From: JALZUE01 sp051251725
GTDB lineage: Bacteria; Pseudomonadota; Gammaproteobacteria; Enterobacterales; Alteromonadaceae
Direction: 5' to 3'
Length of the DNA: 16,952 nucleotides
Assembly: GCA_051251725.1 (NCBI GenBank)
Contig: JBPOFN010000063.1
Span: 1-16,952 of the forward strand
The position numbers and the translations under genes are program-made. Below the pieces are notes generated by a model that searched no databases, was not told the origin of the DNA, and saw only the letters and a program-made list of their open reading frames with translations. This document shows, piece after piece, positions 8,203-16,628 of the stretch (the first letter of the stretch is position 1; every line of letters starts with the position of its first letter).

Positions 8203-9525
8203 TTGAATTCAAAAGTTTGGCATGAAAGAAGATTGCCGCAAATGGCAAAAAGAATACAAGATCACAGAAGCCCATTTCAACGCGACCGTGCTAGGGTTTT
8301 ACACTCAGCAGCTTTTCGCCGATTACAATCGAAAACACAAGTAATGGGCGGCGGTCAAAGTGACTTTTATCGTACTCGTTTAACCCATTCATTAGAAGCG
8401 GCACAAATTGGCTCGGGCATCACGGCTCAACTGCGCACTAAATATCAAAGCTTAGGCAAAATTTTGCTGCCGGCTGAAGACTCATTAATTGAAACTATTT
8501 GCTTAGCACATGATATTGGCCACCCTCCGTTTGGTCATGGCGGTGAAGTGGCGCTTAATTATATGATGCGTGAACACGGCGGATTTGAAGGTAATGGCCA
8601 AACCTTACGAATTGTTGCACAGCTTGAACCTTTTAGTGAAAACTGCGGCATGAACTTAGCCAGACGCAGTTTATTAGGCTTATTAAAATATCCGCAAACG
8701 TTATCGCACTTACATCATTGTGAAATAGCCATTCCGCCGAAAAACTTACGGCAATTAAAGGCTGACGACTGGTATCCGCCCAAAGGGATATATGATGACG
8801 ACCAAGCCATTTTAGACTGGATCTTACAGCCATTAAGCGCGGCAGATAAAGCACTGTTCCAAACGGTTAAACGCCGTGAAGCTGCGCACCATAAAACCGA
8901 ATTTAAATCATTTGATTGCTCGATTATGGAGCTTGCTGACGATATTGCTTATGGTATTCATGATATGGAAGACGCCATATTTACTGGCGGTGTCAGTCAA
9001 AACCTTTTTGAAGCACAGGTAATAGCAAAACTAGCACCGATAGAACACACTTGGTTAAATGAATTTACCGCCACCCTGACGCAGAATTTATTTAGCAGCC
9101 ATCCTTATGAACAAAAAGAAGCGATTGGCGGCTTAGTAAACTTTTTGATCACCGCAGTAGAAATTGTCGATTTAAATGAGCAACAAGACACCTGCTTTGA
9201 AGCGACTTTATTACGTTATAACGCTAAGTTACCTGCTGTTCATCAGCAGGTATTAGACATTTTTAAAGAGTTTGTTCTGACCTATGTCATCAAACAAACT
9301 AAAATTCAACGACTTGAATATCGCGGTCAGCAAATTGTGATGGAATTATTTGAAGCTTTTTCTTCAGATCCAGAGCGCTTATTACCTGATACTACGGTGA
9401 AACTATGGCGACAAGCACACCAGCAGCAAAAAAATCCGTTTCGAGTGATTGCAGATTATGTTTCAAGTATGACCGATGATCATGCAACCAGAACTTACCT
9501 TTCGCTGTTTTCACCACAGCGCTAA
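8203..9525 (+). CDS. dGTPase-like HD-domain deoxynucleotide triphosphohydrolase
   Basis: HD-superfamily hydrolase of the Dgt family, which splits dNTPs (dGTP in the best-known members) into deoxynucleoside and triphosphate. It has 440 residues. The N-terminus HERRLPQ..RSPFQRDRARVLHSAAFRRLQ is typical of the clade often labelled anti-phage deoxyguanosine triphosphatase in gammaproteobacteria. Metal-site residues are His62 in RLTHSLEAAQIG, His103-Asp104 in LAHDIGHPPFGHGGE, and Asp246/Asp247 in ELADDIAYGIHDMED. Initiation is from TTG, supported by AGGAAG six bases upstream. It may balance dNTP pools or limit phage by depleting dNTPs. No other defence gene lies near it, so a housekeeping role is just as likely. 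It converges with the YafS-like gene, only 10 bases separating the stop codons, and no terminator is visible between them. Confidence 0.9.
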   Translation: MNSKVWHERRLPQMAKRIQDHRSPFQRDRARVLHSAAFRRLQSKTQVMGGGQSDFYRTRLTHSLEAAQIGSGITAQLRTKYQSLGKILLPAEDSLIETICLAHDIGHPPFGHGGEVALNYMMREHGGFEGNGQTLRIVAQLEPFSENCGMNLARRSLLGLLKYPQTLSHLHHCEIAIPPKNLRQLKADDWYPPKGIYDDDQAILDWILQPLSAADKALFQTVKRREAAHHKTEFKSFDCSIMELADDIAYGIHDMEDAIFTGGVSQNLFEAQVIAKLAPIEHTWLNEFTATLTQNLFSSHPYEQKEAIGGLVNFLITAVEIVDLNEQQDTCFEATLLRYNAKLPAVHQQVLDIFKEFVLTYVIKQTKIQRLEYRGQQIVMELFEAFSSDPERLLPDTTVKLWRQAHQQQKNPFRVIADYVSSMTDDHATRTYLSLFSPQR

Positions 9526-9535
9526 CTGAATCAAG

Positions 9536-10285
9536 TTATTTGGGGCTGCGGTTTGATGAATTCATTGAAGAGACATTGACCGGTTTAAAGTTTGGCCGAA
9601 TTTGCCACTTAGGTTTTATCGGTGTTAATGGAAAACGGCGTTTTTTCGCGATAATGATATAAACCGAACCTAAGCTGGTCAAATAATTACTCGCGAATCG
9701 CTGCCACTGTTTGGCAATAACGCCATTGTTAAGTTGGCCATTTAAACTTCGATATAAAATTCGTTCATCCGCTAAAATTTCATAACCCATTAAATGTAAC
9801 CAGTCTTTAATACGGTTTGGTGAGAAAAAACGTTCATTCCAAGGAAAGCTTTTTCGGCGATAAGGTAGCAGTTTGTTTAACCCCACTGCGCTAAAAGGGT
9901 TATAACCCGTGAGCACCATATAACCATTAGGGATCAAAACTCGGTTAGCTTCTCGAATAACATGGTGTGGATCTAAAGTAAATTCTAAGGCATGGCTAAG
10001 TAAACAAACGTCAACACTGTGCTCGATAAAGGGTAAATCATCAATGTCTGCAATCACCCCTTTCGATGGCTGAAAACAAACATCAACTTGGTGCTTAATT
10101 GGACATGCCTCACTGCTTATTTGCGTGCTTAAATCACCAACTTTTAATAAATGATAACCAAAAAACTTTGGCCACCAATCGGCTAATAACTCATTAATAC
10201 CTGTAACCATCATTTCGCCAGATGGCAAATCTTGCCATGTTTTGGGTAATTGTGGTTGCCGAAAGCCTAAAGCTGGTTTCATCAA
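9536..10285 (-). CDS. YafS-like SAM-dependent methyltransferase
   Basis: Class I methyltransferase-fold protein of 249 residues, probably cytoplasmic, substrate unknown. The N-terminal half (KTWQDLPSGE, FFGYHLLKVGDLS, EACPIKHQVDV) matches what I know of E. coli YafS. The second half holds the methyltransferase_11-like core: DIDDLPFIEHSVDVCLLSHALEF, then REANRVLIPNGYMVLTGYNP. The usual glycine-rich SAM loop is degenerate, being replaced by the HLLKVGDLS region, as in YafS itself. The C-terminal ~35 residues are basic and Ser/Asn/Pro-rich. It is divergent from gloB, as yafS is in E. coli. Two adjacent ATG codons (10285 and 10282) could each start it. A function in tRNA, lipid or small-molecule methylation cannot be chosen from sequence. 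Confidence 0.8.
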   Translation of the reverse strand: MMKPALGFRQPQLPKTWQDLPSGEMMVTGINELLADWWPKFFGYHLLKVGDLSTQISSEACPIKHQVDVCFQPSKGVIADIDDLPFIEHSVDVCLLSHALEFTLDPHHVIREANRVLIPNGYMVLTGYNPFSAVGLNKLLPYRRKSFPWNERFFSPNRIKDWLHLMGYEILADERILYRSLNGQLNNGVIAKQWQRFASNYLTSLGSVYIIIAKKRRFPLTPIKPKWQIRPNFKPVNVSSMNSSNRSPK

Positions 10286-10304
10286 TGTTTTTAACCTTAT
10301 TTAT

Positions 10305-10326
10305 CAGTATACTATTACAGTATAAT
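10305..10326. promoter_or_regulatory. Candidate divergent promoter elements between yafS-like gene and gloB
   Basis: On the plus strand a perfect TATAAT lies at 10321-10326, about 85 bases before the gloB ATG, but no good -35 box is found. On the minus strand TATACT at 10306-10311 (five of six) could serve the yafS-like gene. The two sites share a direct repeat CAGTATA (10305-10311 and 10318-10324), 13 bases apart. The elements overlap, so the two promoters might compete. Confidence 0.35.
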
Positions 10327-10415
10327 TGATAACGACCGTTAAGTAACAGTTTGCTTATCAATTAGGGGCCGTTCAAAAAATCGAATACGTTAGGTTCGAA
10401 AATTAAGGTGTAAAA

Positions 10416-11273
10416 ATGTCTACTTCGATGGCGCAGCCAAAATCCGACCAAGCAATTACTATTAGCCCTATTTCGGCCTTGTCTGATAATTATATTTGGG
10501 CTATCAGCCAAAACAACAATAACCACCTCGCCTTAGTTGACCCTGGTAATGCTGATGTTTGTCTTGATTATATTAGCCAGCATAATAAAAAACTGACCAC
10601 TATTTTAATTACTCACCATCATATCGATCATGTCGGCGGTATCGATAAACTGCTAAGTTTTTGCCAAGCTAAGGGGTGGCAAACCACAGTTTATAGCCCT
10701 GCTTTTAATCCCTTACCGAATCAAGAAAACTTAGCTATACCATTAAAACATCATAAACATACCGATATTGTCGTGCAGCCAGGTGATGAAATTACCTTAG
10801 CAGGCTTTATGCTAAAGCTAAAAGTCATCGATGTTTCAGGCCATACTTTAGAGCATATCGCTTATCACAATGAGCAACTGCTGTTTTGCGGTGATGCACT
10901 ATTCTCTGGCGGTTGTGGTCGACGTTTTGAAGGTAGCGCCAAGCAAATGCATAAGGCACTTCTAAAACTGGAAAATTTACCCGAACAGGTAAAGGTTTAT
11001 TGCGCCCATGAGTATACCTTAGCCAATTTAAGCTTTGCTTTAAAAGTAGAGCCAAACAATGAAGAGCTTAAGAAATATCGCCAACAAGTAGAAAAAATAA
11101 GAGCACAAGGAAAATCCAGCTTGCCAAGTACAATTGCGCTCGAAAAAAAAATAAATCCTTTTCTAAGAACTAATTTAACTTCGGTTTGTCAGAGTGTTAG
11201 CCACTTCGCCAATAAAGAGTTAAACAATGCCACTGACGTTTTTGATTATTTAAGACAATGGAAAGATCAATAA
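10416..11273 (+). CDS. gloB: Hydroxyacylglutathione hydrolase (glyoxalase II)
   Basis: Hydrolyses S-D-lactoylglutathione to D-lactate and glutathione, the second step of methylglyoxal detoxification, in the cytoplasm. It is a metallo-beta-lactamase-fold enzyme. The di-metal site is seen as THHHIDH (66-72), His143 in DVSGHTLEH, Asp160 in CGDALFSGGCGR and His198 in YCAHEY. The C-terminal glyoxalase II domain has KKINPFLR, which supplies glutathione-binding Lys/Arg residues in the family. At 285 residues it is longer than the ~251 of E. coli, partly from about ten extra residues at the N-terminus. The ATG at 10416 is backed by AAGGTG five bases upstream. An ATG at 10428 would shorten the protein by four residues. 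It precedes mltD by 74 bases on the same strand, the order found in E. coli, so the two may be co-transcribed. Confidence 0.96.
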   Translation: MSTSMAQPKSDQAITISPISALSDNYIWAISQNNNNHLALVDPGNADVCLDYISQHNKKLTTILITHHHIDHVGGIDKLLSFCQAKGWQTTVYSPAFNPLPNQENLAIPLKHHKHTDIVVQPGDEITLAGFMLKLKVIDVSGHTLEHIAYHNEQLLFCGDALFSGGCGRRFEGSAKQMHKALLKLENLPEQVKVYCAHEYTLANLSFALKVEPNNEELKKYRQQVEKIRAQGKSSLPSTIALEKKINPFLRTNLTSVCQSVSHFANKELNNATDVFDYLRQWKDQ

Positions 11274-11347
11274 AATTCCAAACTTCGCCTTGCTCATCGT
11301 CAGCAATCAAGTAATAATCCGAGCCCAGCCAATTTTTTCTGTATTAT

Positions 11348-12991
11348 ATGAAACTTATTCCCTTAGCTATTTTATCCAGTATCACCAGCATTTTTCTGCT
11401 TTCTTCTTGTCAATTAACAACTTCAAACGAAGCTGAAATTGACAGTGACGAAAATATTGAACTGGTGGATATCGCCTCCGCCATCGAAATTAATCAAGCA
11501 ATTTTAGCCGATCCAAATGTTGATGTTATTCATCCTATTGAAGACGTGGAATTTACCACTAATGAAGATGTTTTAGTTACCAACGATATTTGGCAACGTA
11601 TCCGTGCAAATTTAACTTTTAATGTGCCGCAAAATCAGCGTCTTGAAGAACAACGTGCTTGGTATGTAAAACATCCAACCTATTTAGACCGAGTAGCCAA
11701 GCGCGCTGAGCCTTTTTTATATTACATTGTGCAAGAGCTTGAAAAAAACAATATGCCGTTAGAAATAGCCTTATTGCCAATTGTTGAAAGTGCTTTTGAC
11801 CCCTTTGCCTATTCTCATGGCCGCGCATCAGGTATGTGGCAATTTGTCCCTGATACCGGGACGCGTTTTGGCATGAAGCAAAACTGGTGGTATGACGGTC
11901 GCCGCGACGTAATTGCGTCCACCCAAGGTGCCATTCAATATTTACAATATTTACACAAGTTCTTTGATGGTGATTGGTTATTAGCCCTTGCCGCTTATAA
12001 TTCAGGTGAAGGCCGTGTTAGACGCGCAGTTAGAAGTAACGCCAGAAAAAACAAACCAACCGATTTTTGGTCATTAGATTTACCACGTGAAACTCGCGCT
12101 TATGTCCCGAAGTTATTAGCGCTTGCTGATATTATTAAACGTCCTGAATATTTCAACCTCAAGTTACTTGAAATTGAAAACAAAGAAGTGCTTTCAATTG
12201 TTGATATTGGCTCACAGCTAGATTTAGCGAAAGCAGCTAAAATGGCGCAATTATCATTAGCAGAATTACAACGTTTAAATGCCGGTTATAACCGCTGGTC
12301 AACCGATCCAGACGGCCCGCATTACCTCTTTATTCCTAATAATAAAAAAGAGAAATTCATTGAAAACCTAGCTAAATTACCAGCAAATGAACGTGTCGCT
12401 TGGCAGCGCTATAAAATAAAATCTGGCGATAGTTTAGGGAAAATAGCGCAAAAATTTCACACCAGTATCGCACTGATACAACAAGTGAATAATATTAAGA
12501 ACTCCAGTATTCGTGCCGGTAAACACTTATTAATACCGGTTGCGACGGCTTCCCTTGATAGTTATATTTTATCTGAGCAGCAACGCTTAGTTAAAACTCA
12601 AAATCGCCAGCAAGCGGGCACTAAATTAGAATATACCGTTAAATCCGGTGATACCTTATGGGATATTTCTCGCGCGCATAAAGTCAGCACCCGTGATATA
12701 GCAAAATGGAATGCGATGGCGCCTAAAGATACCATTAAGCCGGGCCAAAACTTAGTGATCTGGAAAAAGTCTAAAAGCACCACCAGCTTCACTCGTAGTG
12801 CTTCTGTTGATCAAGCGGTAATGCGTAATATTTCTTACAAAGTTCGCCGTGGTGACTCTTTTGCTCGTATCGCCAGTAAGTTTAATGTCAGCATTAAAGA
12901 TATTGAGCGCTGGAATAATTTAGACCGTAAAGACTATTTACAACCTGGCCAAATGTTAAAATTATCGGTTGATGTGACTAATAATATTTAG
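11348..12991 (+). CDS. mltD: Membrane-bound lytic murein transglycosylase D
   Basis: Outer-membrane lipoprotein that cleaves peptidoglycan glycan strands, leaving 1,6-anhydro-muramic ends. The lipoprotein signal ends in LLSSC with Cys21 as the lipidated residue, and Gln at +2 fits outer-membrane sorting. The SLT domain (about 120-230) has the catalytic Glu147 in PIVESAFDP, then GRASGMWQFVPDTG and ALAAYNSGEGRV. Three LysM repeats follow, at about 354-398, 428-473 and 495-541, each with a (K/R)xGDxx motif. E. coli MltD has two as I recall it, so this copy carries an extra peptidoglycan-binding repeat. There is no clear Shine-Dalgarno sequence before the ATG, but the signal peptide fixes the start. 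It follows gloB and is closed by a strong terminator. Confidence 0.96.
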   Translation: MKLIPLAILSSITSIFLLSSCQLTTSNEAEIDSDENIELVDIASAIEINQAILADPNVDVIHPIEDVEFTTNEDVLVTNDIWQRIRANLTFNVPQNQRLEEQRAWYVKHPTYLDRVAKRAEPFLYYIVQELEKNNMPLEIALLPIVESAFDPFAYSHGRASGMWQFVPDTGTRFGMKQNWWYDGRRDVIASTQGAIQYLQYLHKFFDGDWLLALAAYNSGEGRVRRAVRSNARKNKPTDFWSLDLPRETRAYVPKLLALADIIKRPEYFNLKLLEIENKEVLSIVDIGSQLDLAKAAKMAQLSLAELQRLNAGYNRWSTDPDGPHYLFIPNNKKEKFIENLAKLPANERVAWQRYKIKSGDSLGKIAQKFHTSIALIQQVNNIKNSSIRAGKHLLIPVATASLDSYILSEQQRLVKTQNRQQAGTKLEYTVKSGDTLWDISRAHKVSTRDIAKWNAMAPKDTIKPGQNLVIWKKSKSTTSFTRSASVDQAVMRNISYKVRRGDSFARIASKFNVSIKDIERWNNLDRKDYLQPGQMLKLSVDVTNNI

Positions 12992-13044
12992 TAACGTTAT
13001 TCGCGCTTTGCTGCTAACAGCCGAAAGCTAGCCGTTATCAATAA

Positions 13045-13084
13045 AAAAGCCCTTACTGTTATTAGTAAGGGCTTTTGTGTTTTT
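13045..13084. terminator. Bidirectional Rho-independent terminator
   Basis: A 12-bp perfect stem (13045-13056 with 13065-13076, core GCCCTTAC/GTAAGGGC) has an eight-base loop. TTTTGTGTTTTT follows on the plus strand. A run of A on the other side gives T-residues for the minus strand. It separates convergent mltD and the lipoprotein gene and probably ends both. Confidence 0.9.
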
Positions 13085-13142
13085 AGACTAGTTCGAAATC
13101 ATAACTAGATAAACGAGATAACTCGGTTAGTTAATAAACCCG

Positions 13143-14876
13143 TTAGCGATTCAACGCAGAATGGCGCGACGGCAATCTAGCTTCACATTCCGCATTCGAA
13201 CTTGGAATAGAACCTATTTCAGTCAAACCAACTAGGCTATGGAAGTTCTTTAACTCACCATCATTATCAAAACGAATAAGTTGATACTCAGTATTGTTAA
13301 TCGTTTCTTTACCCGCTGGCTTTAAAATAGCTTGGTAAGTAGTACCTAAAAAGTTTAGTGTTATGAGTAAACTATACGACTTTATATTACCTTCAGCGCT
13401 GCCTAATAGTGACCAATATCCATCAACTAGTTCACCGCGAGTACTACCTTCGCCTAATTTACCATTAACGTTAGCATCGTTAATATGTTTAACGCAGGCT
13501 AAGAAGTCACCTGAAATAGCACTCTCAATACCATTAAAATAAAATTCAACTTCGCTATCATCAAGGTTATTTGGTGCAAAACCTAAGTCTAAATCAGACA
13601 CTTTAAGTGATAAACCACCAATTGCGGTAAAAGGTTGCGAATTAGTTGGCAACGATGACGCTTGTGAAATATCTTCAATAGAATCAAAATCATCACCGGT
13701 AAAATCATTCCGCACTAAACTATTAAGATCGCCAGTTTCTAACGCTAGATTACGCAATAATTCTTCAACTAAATCGCCGTTATTATTTTCAGGATTAAAA
13801 AAGTTAATGACATTTTCAATGCTATTATCTTGATTGTTCCCTTCATTTACGGTTTTGATCACTAAGGTTTCTAAGGCTCGTGAACCGCCAATGGCATCGT
13901 TAAGATCAAAACTGGTATTATTAACATTAATTAAATTATCAACGACACTAGAAATTTGTGAGCCTATTTCAGCAACGCGGGTAAAGGCATTTGGCGTTGC
14001 TACAGATCCCATATCCTCAGGTAACTCAAATTCTTTGCGTTCATAGACTTCACGTAGTGCACCTTCCGCGTCATCTAAAGCAGATAATAGTACGCTTTGA
14101 TCCGATAAAGCTTGATCTAAGTGACTTCCTGAATTAATTATTTGCTGCGCTAAATTTGGGTAGACCGCACTTGATGCATCATTAGGTGTGCCAAAGTCTT
14201 CACCTATTTCAGTATAGGTATCTGTCAGTCTATCGCTCAATACCGCCACTACTTTATGAATTTTTAAGGCCGTATTTAATAACCCGGTATCTACAGTTCC
14301 TTGGCCGTCCGTATTTAAGTAATCAATATTTAAATCTTGTTCATTAATATTAAGTGAATTTAAAAGGCTGGTTCTGTCACTTGTGTTATCTACATTAGTT
14401 AACAAAGAAGTGATCGGTGAAATCACAGAGTTATCGACTTCAGATTGTACCTCTGCATTTACTCTTCGGCTCATTTGTCCTAAAAAGGGTTCGCCTGTTA
14501 ATACGTCATAACCGCCATCAATGCGGATCACAACATTTCCGTATTCAACATTCGATACTAAACAATATTGCTGTTCTTGGGCTGATGCATCACTAGCACA
14601 ATAATTGGTATCGGTCAGCGGATTATACGAGTAGTAGCCATCATTATCAGTGAAGGCAAAGGCTTCCCACGCATCACGTGTACCATTGTTATTGCTATCA
14701 ATAAAAACGGTAGAGCGCGCTAAATAACCATCAATTGCTTGGCCAGAAAATGTTTGTTCGAAGTTCGACGCTGAACCATCATCTTGATCGGTACCGCCAC
14801 ATGCGCTTACTAATAAGGCTGACGATAAACACAATGCTAATTTGGTTTTTGAAAATGTTTGATTAATATATTTCAT
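13143..14876 (-). CDS. Large lipoprotein of unknown function with an EF-hand-like calcium loop
   Basis: I do not recognise a named family. The 577 residues start with a lipoprotein signal ending LVSAC, with Cys26 lipidated and Gly at +2, consistent with the outer membrane. Residues 50-85 (GYLARSTVFIDSNNNGTRD and the following Asp/Gly segment) resemble the small beta-sandwich modules of surface proteins. They contain a 12-residue loop D60-x-N62-x-N64-G-x-x-D68-x-x-E71 that fits calcium binding. The rest is Asp/Asn/Ser-rich, mixed helix and strand, without transmembrane segments and with few cysteines. AGGA seven bases before the ATG is a good ribosome site. It lies 43 bases after the TraF-like gene on the same strand, so the two are likely one transcript. 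It may be a partner of that outer-membrane protein; this is inference from spacing. Confidence 0.75.
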   Translation of the reverse strand: MKYINQTFSKTKLALCLSSALLVSACGGTDQDDGSASNFEQTFSGQAIDGYLARSTVFIDSNNNGTRDAWEAFAFTDNDGYYSYNPLTDTNYCASDASAQEQQYCLVSNVEYGNVVIRIDGGYDVLTGEPFLGQMSRRVNAEVQSEVDNSVISPITSLLTNVDNTSDRTSLLNSLNINEQDLNIDYLNTDGQGTVDTGLLNTALKIHKVVAVLSDRLTDTYTEIGEDFGTPNDASSAVYPNLAQQIINSGSHLDQALSDQSVLLSALDDAEGALREVYERKEFELPEDMGSVATPNAFTRVAEIGSQISSVVDNLINVNNTSFDLNDAIGGSRALETLVIKTVNEGNNQDNSIENVINFFNPENNNGDLVEELLRNLALETGDLNSLVRNDFTGDDFDSIEDISQASSLPTNSQPFTAIGGLSLKVSDLDLGFAPNNLDDSEVEFYFNGIESAISGDFLACVKHINDANVNGKLGEGSTRGELVDGYWSLLGSAEGNIKSYSLLITLNFLGTTYQAILKPAGKETINNTEYQLIRFDNDGELKNFHSLVGLTEIGSIPSSNAECEARLPSRHSALNR

Positions 14877-14919
14877 TTTTTATTCCTAAATCTTTTAAAT
14901 ACAGGGCAAGTTATGGTGA

Positions 14920-16221
14920 TTAAAATTGCTCTTGAATGCTAAGTGAAAAACCGACACGACGTGGTGCAGATGAGTCGTCAACTTCAACACTTTCTAAACC
15001 GTATTCAAAATCAAGCGAGACTATTTTAAATAATGAAAGGCCAGCAGTTAAACTCGAGGTTTCATTTCCGGTTAAGTTTTTATGATAACCTACACGTACT
15101 GACGGTAAAACATACCAGTCTGAGTCATAAGCAAGAGCCGTATGGAACCATTGATTGTCATCACCAACAATGTCGTCATACTTAGCTAAATCAATCGCTG
15201 TCGAAATCTGTAAACGCTCAGTAACGTTCACTAAAGCATCAGCCCGCATTAAGGCATGTTTGGTATGCACTTCATTGGCTTTAATTTCACCTGTCACATT
15301 AGTAAAATAACTTGCCGCTTCACAATTACTTCTTGCCGGCGTATTTTCAGGTACTTCACTACAATTTACGCCAATTTCGCCATATTCAAATTCTGGTGAA
15401 TTAATGTTTTCAAACGTTAAACCAAGACGATAGTGCTTCGCATCCCAAACTAAACCGAAATCAATACCATAATCACTTGAGGTTACTTGGTTTTTATCAT
15501 ATTCATCTTGGATCAAATCGCCCATATCTTCGCCAGCAAGTTCAACCAGTGGAATAACTTGTTTGCTTAGTTCCATATTAATGTATTTAAATTTTGCTCC
15601 TGCATATAACTTACCACTGTCGCTGTTATAAACTTCACGGCTATAACTAAGGGCAAGTGTTTGCTCAAGGCCTGATTTTAAATATAAAGCCGATGCGGTA
15701 ACAAAAGAAGAGTTCTGTTGATCATAATATAATTCAGAATCTAATAAGCTAATACCTGCTTGTACGTTAAGCGATACATCAACACCTATGGTGCCGCCTA
15801 AAGTCTCAGAATAAAAATATAACGGTAATAAAGGCATGTTCATGCCAGCATTTATTTTTACATAACCATCTTCACCTGCAGCCTCAAGCACCTTATTAAA
15901 ACGCTCAAGTACTTCGCCTGGAGTGTCATCTGTTGAGTCCGGATCATCAATAATATCGGCTAATTCTTCTAAATCGTCGGCAAAGTTATCTGCTTGACCA
16001 ATTTCGAGATTAAAACCAAAGGTTGGGAAATATGACATTCTCATGCTTTCCCCATCTTTAATCACCAACGAATTCATCGCCGGATTAAAAGAGGCTGAAG
16101 ATAAAGAGTATAAGCTTGATGATGGACCTAATGTCATTGCTGAGCCAGTATTAACTGAGCTACTGTCAGCATGAGCAGTCGAAGCAGCAATTATAGATGC
16201 GGCAAGGAAGAGCTTTTTCAT
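14920..16221 (-). CDS. TraF-like outer-membrane beta-barrel protein
   Basis: Matches the chromosomal proteins usually labelled conjugal transfer protein TraF (Pfam TraF_2), which are FadL-like barrels rather than the thioredoxin-like TraF of the F plasmid. The 433 residues start with a signal peptide cut after STAHA (about residue 18). The N-terminal region, SSLYSLSSASFNPAMNSL, is the family's plug-like Asn-Pro-Ala segment. Then come alternating amphipathic strands (GGTIGVDVSLNVQAGISL, YRLGLTFENIN, SVRVGYHKNL) and a C-terminal strand ending in Phe, the usual signal for BAM-dependent insertion. AAGGA six bases before the ATG is a good ribosome site. No other conjugation gene is present, so a role in conjugation is unlikely. 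Substrate or function is unknown. It is probably co-transcribed with the downstream lipoprotein. Confidence 0.85.
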   Translation of the reverse strand: MKKLFLAASIIAASTAHADSSSVNTGSAMTLGPSSSLYSLSSASFNPAMNSLVIKDGESMRMSYFPTFGFNLEIGQADNFADDLEELADIIDDPDSTDDTPGEVLERFNKVLEAAGEDGYVKINAGMNMPLLPLYFYSETLGGTIGVDVSLNVQAGISLLDSELYYDQQNSSFVTASALYLKSGLEQTLALSYSREVYNSDSGKLYAGAKFKYINMELSKQVIPLVELAGEDMGDLIQDEYDKNQVTSSDYGIDFGLVWDAKHYRLGLTFENINSPEFEYGEIGVNCSEVPENTPARSNCEAASYFTNVTGEIKANEVHTKHALMRADALVNVTERLQISTAIDLAKYDDIVGDDNQWFHTALAYDSDWYVLPSVRVGYHKNLTGNETSSLTAGLSLFKIVSLDFEYGLESVEVDDSSAPRRVGFSLSIQEQF

Positions 16222-16265
16222 GGAGAATCCTTCTTGTGTTTTTCATGTTTAGCTAAAGTGCTAAT

Positions 16266-16290
16266 GAGTTTTAGAGTTTTAGAGTTTTAG
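16266..16290. repeat. Three-copy 8-bp tandem repeat (GAGTTTTA)
   Basis: Three exact copies of GAGTTTTA at 16266, 16274 and 16282, plus one further G. It lies about 45 bases upstream of the TraF-like ATG, within what should be its promoter or leader, so copy-number change could alter expression. Confidence 0.9.
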
Positions 16291-16596
16291 TAATATTATT
16301 TTATAATGCTTATGTTACAACGATATAAAAGCTAGTGTATTTTGATGATGTAGAATAAACCTAATAGAAATTTAGCGGTTTTTCCTGTTTTAAATACATT
16401 TATTAATGCTTTAACGGTTGTGAATGGGAGGCAGTAGTTTTGGTTCCAAGTCTTTTTATCCGCTTGGTTGGGGGATAATCCTTCAACATAAATGCAATCC
16501 ATCTCATGGCATTGTATCTCAAAATTAACGAGTAGACGAGTATGCCTTATAACAAAATTCTACCTAGCTTTAATTGTATTACTGATGATTAGTTTA

Positions 16597-16628
16597 AATA
16601 TAATCAGACCGTAATATAATCAGAGCGT
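16597..16628. repeat. Two-copy 16-bp tandem repeat
   Basis: AATATAATCAGACCGT (16597-16612) is followed directly by AATATAATCAGAGCGT (16613-16628), which differs at one base. It is too small to be a CRISPR or iteron array. It may be a slippage duplication or paired binding sites. Confidence 0.9.

Noticed and set aside
13834..14046. Open frame of 70 codons on the plus strand
   Set aside because: It is a shadow antisense to the lipoprotein gene with no ribosome site or recognisable motif.
14920..16221. Evidence of a conjugative element from the TraF label
   Set aside because: The protein is a signal-peptide-bearing beta-barrel of the chromosomal TraF_2 type, and no relaxase, pilus or coupling protein gene is present.
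16542..16592. Short plus-strand frame MPYNKILPSF... of 16 residues
   Set aside because: Too short, only a weak GAG-type upstream sequence, and no recognisable family; likely chance in AT-rich DNA.
16597..16628. CRISPR-like or iteron-like repeat
   Set aside because: Only two directly abutting 16-bp copies with no spacers, cas genes or replication initiator gene.
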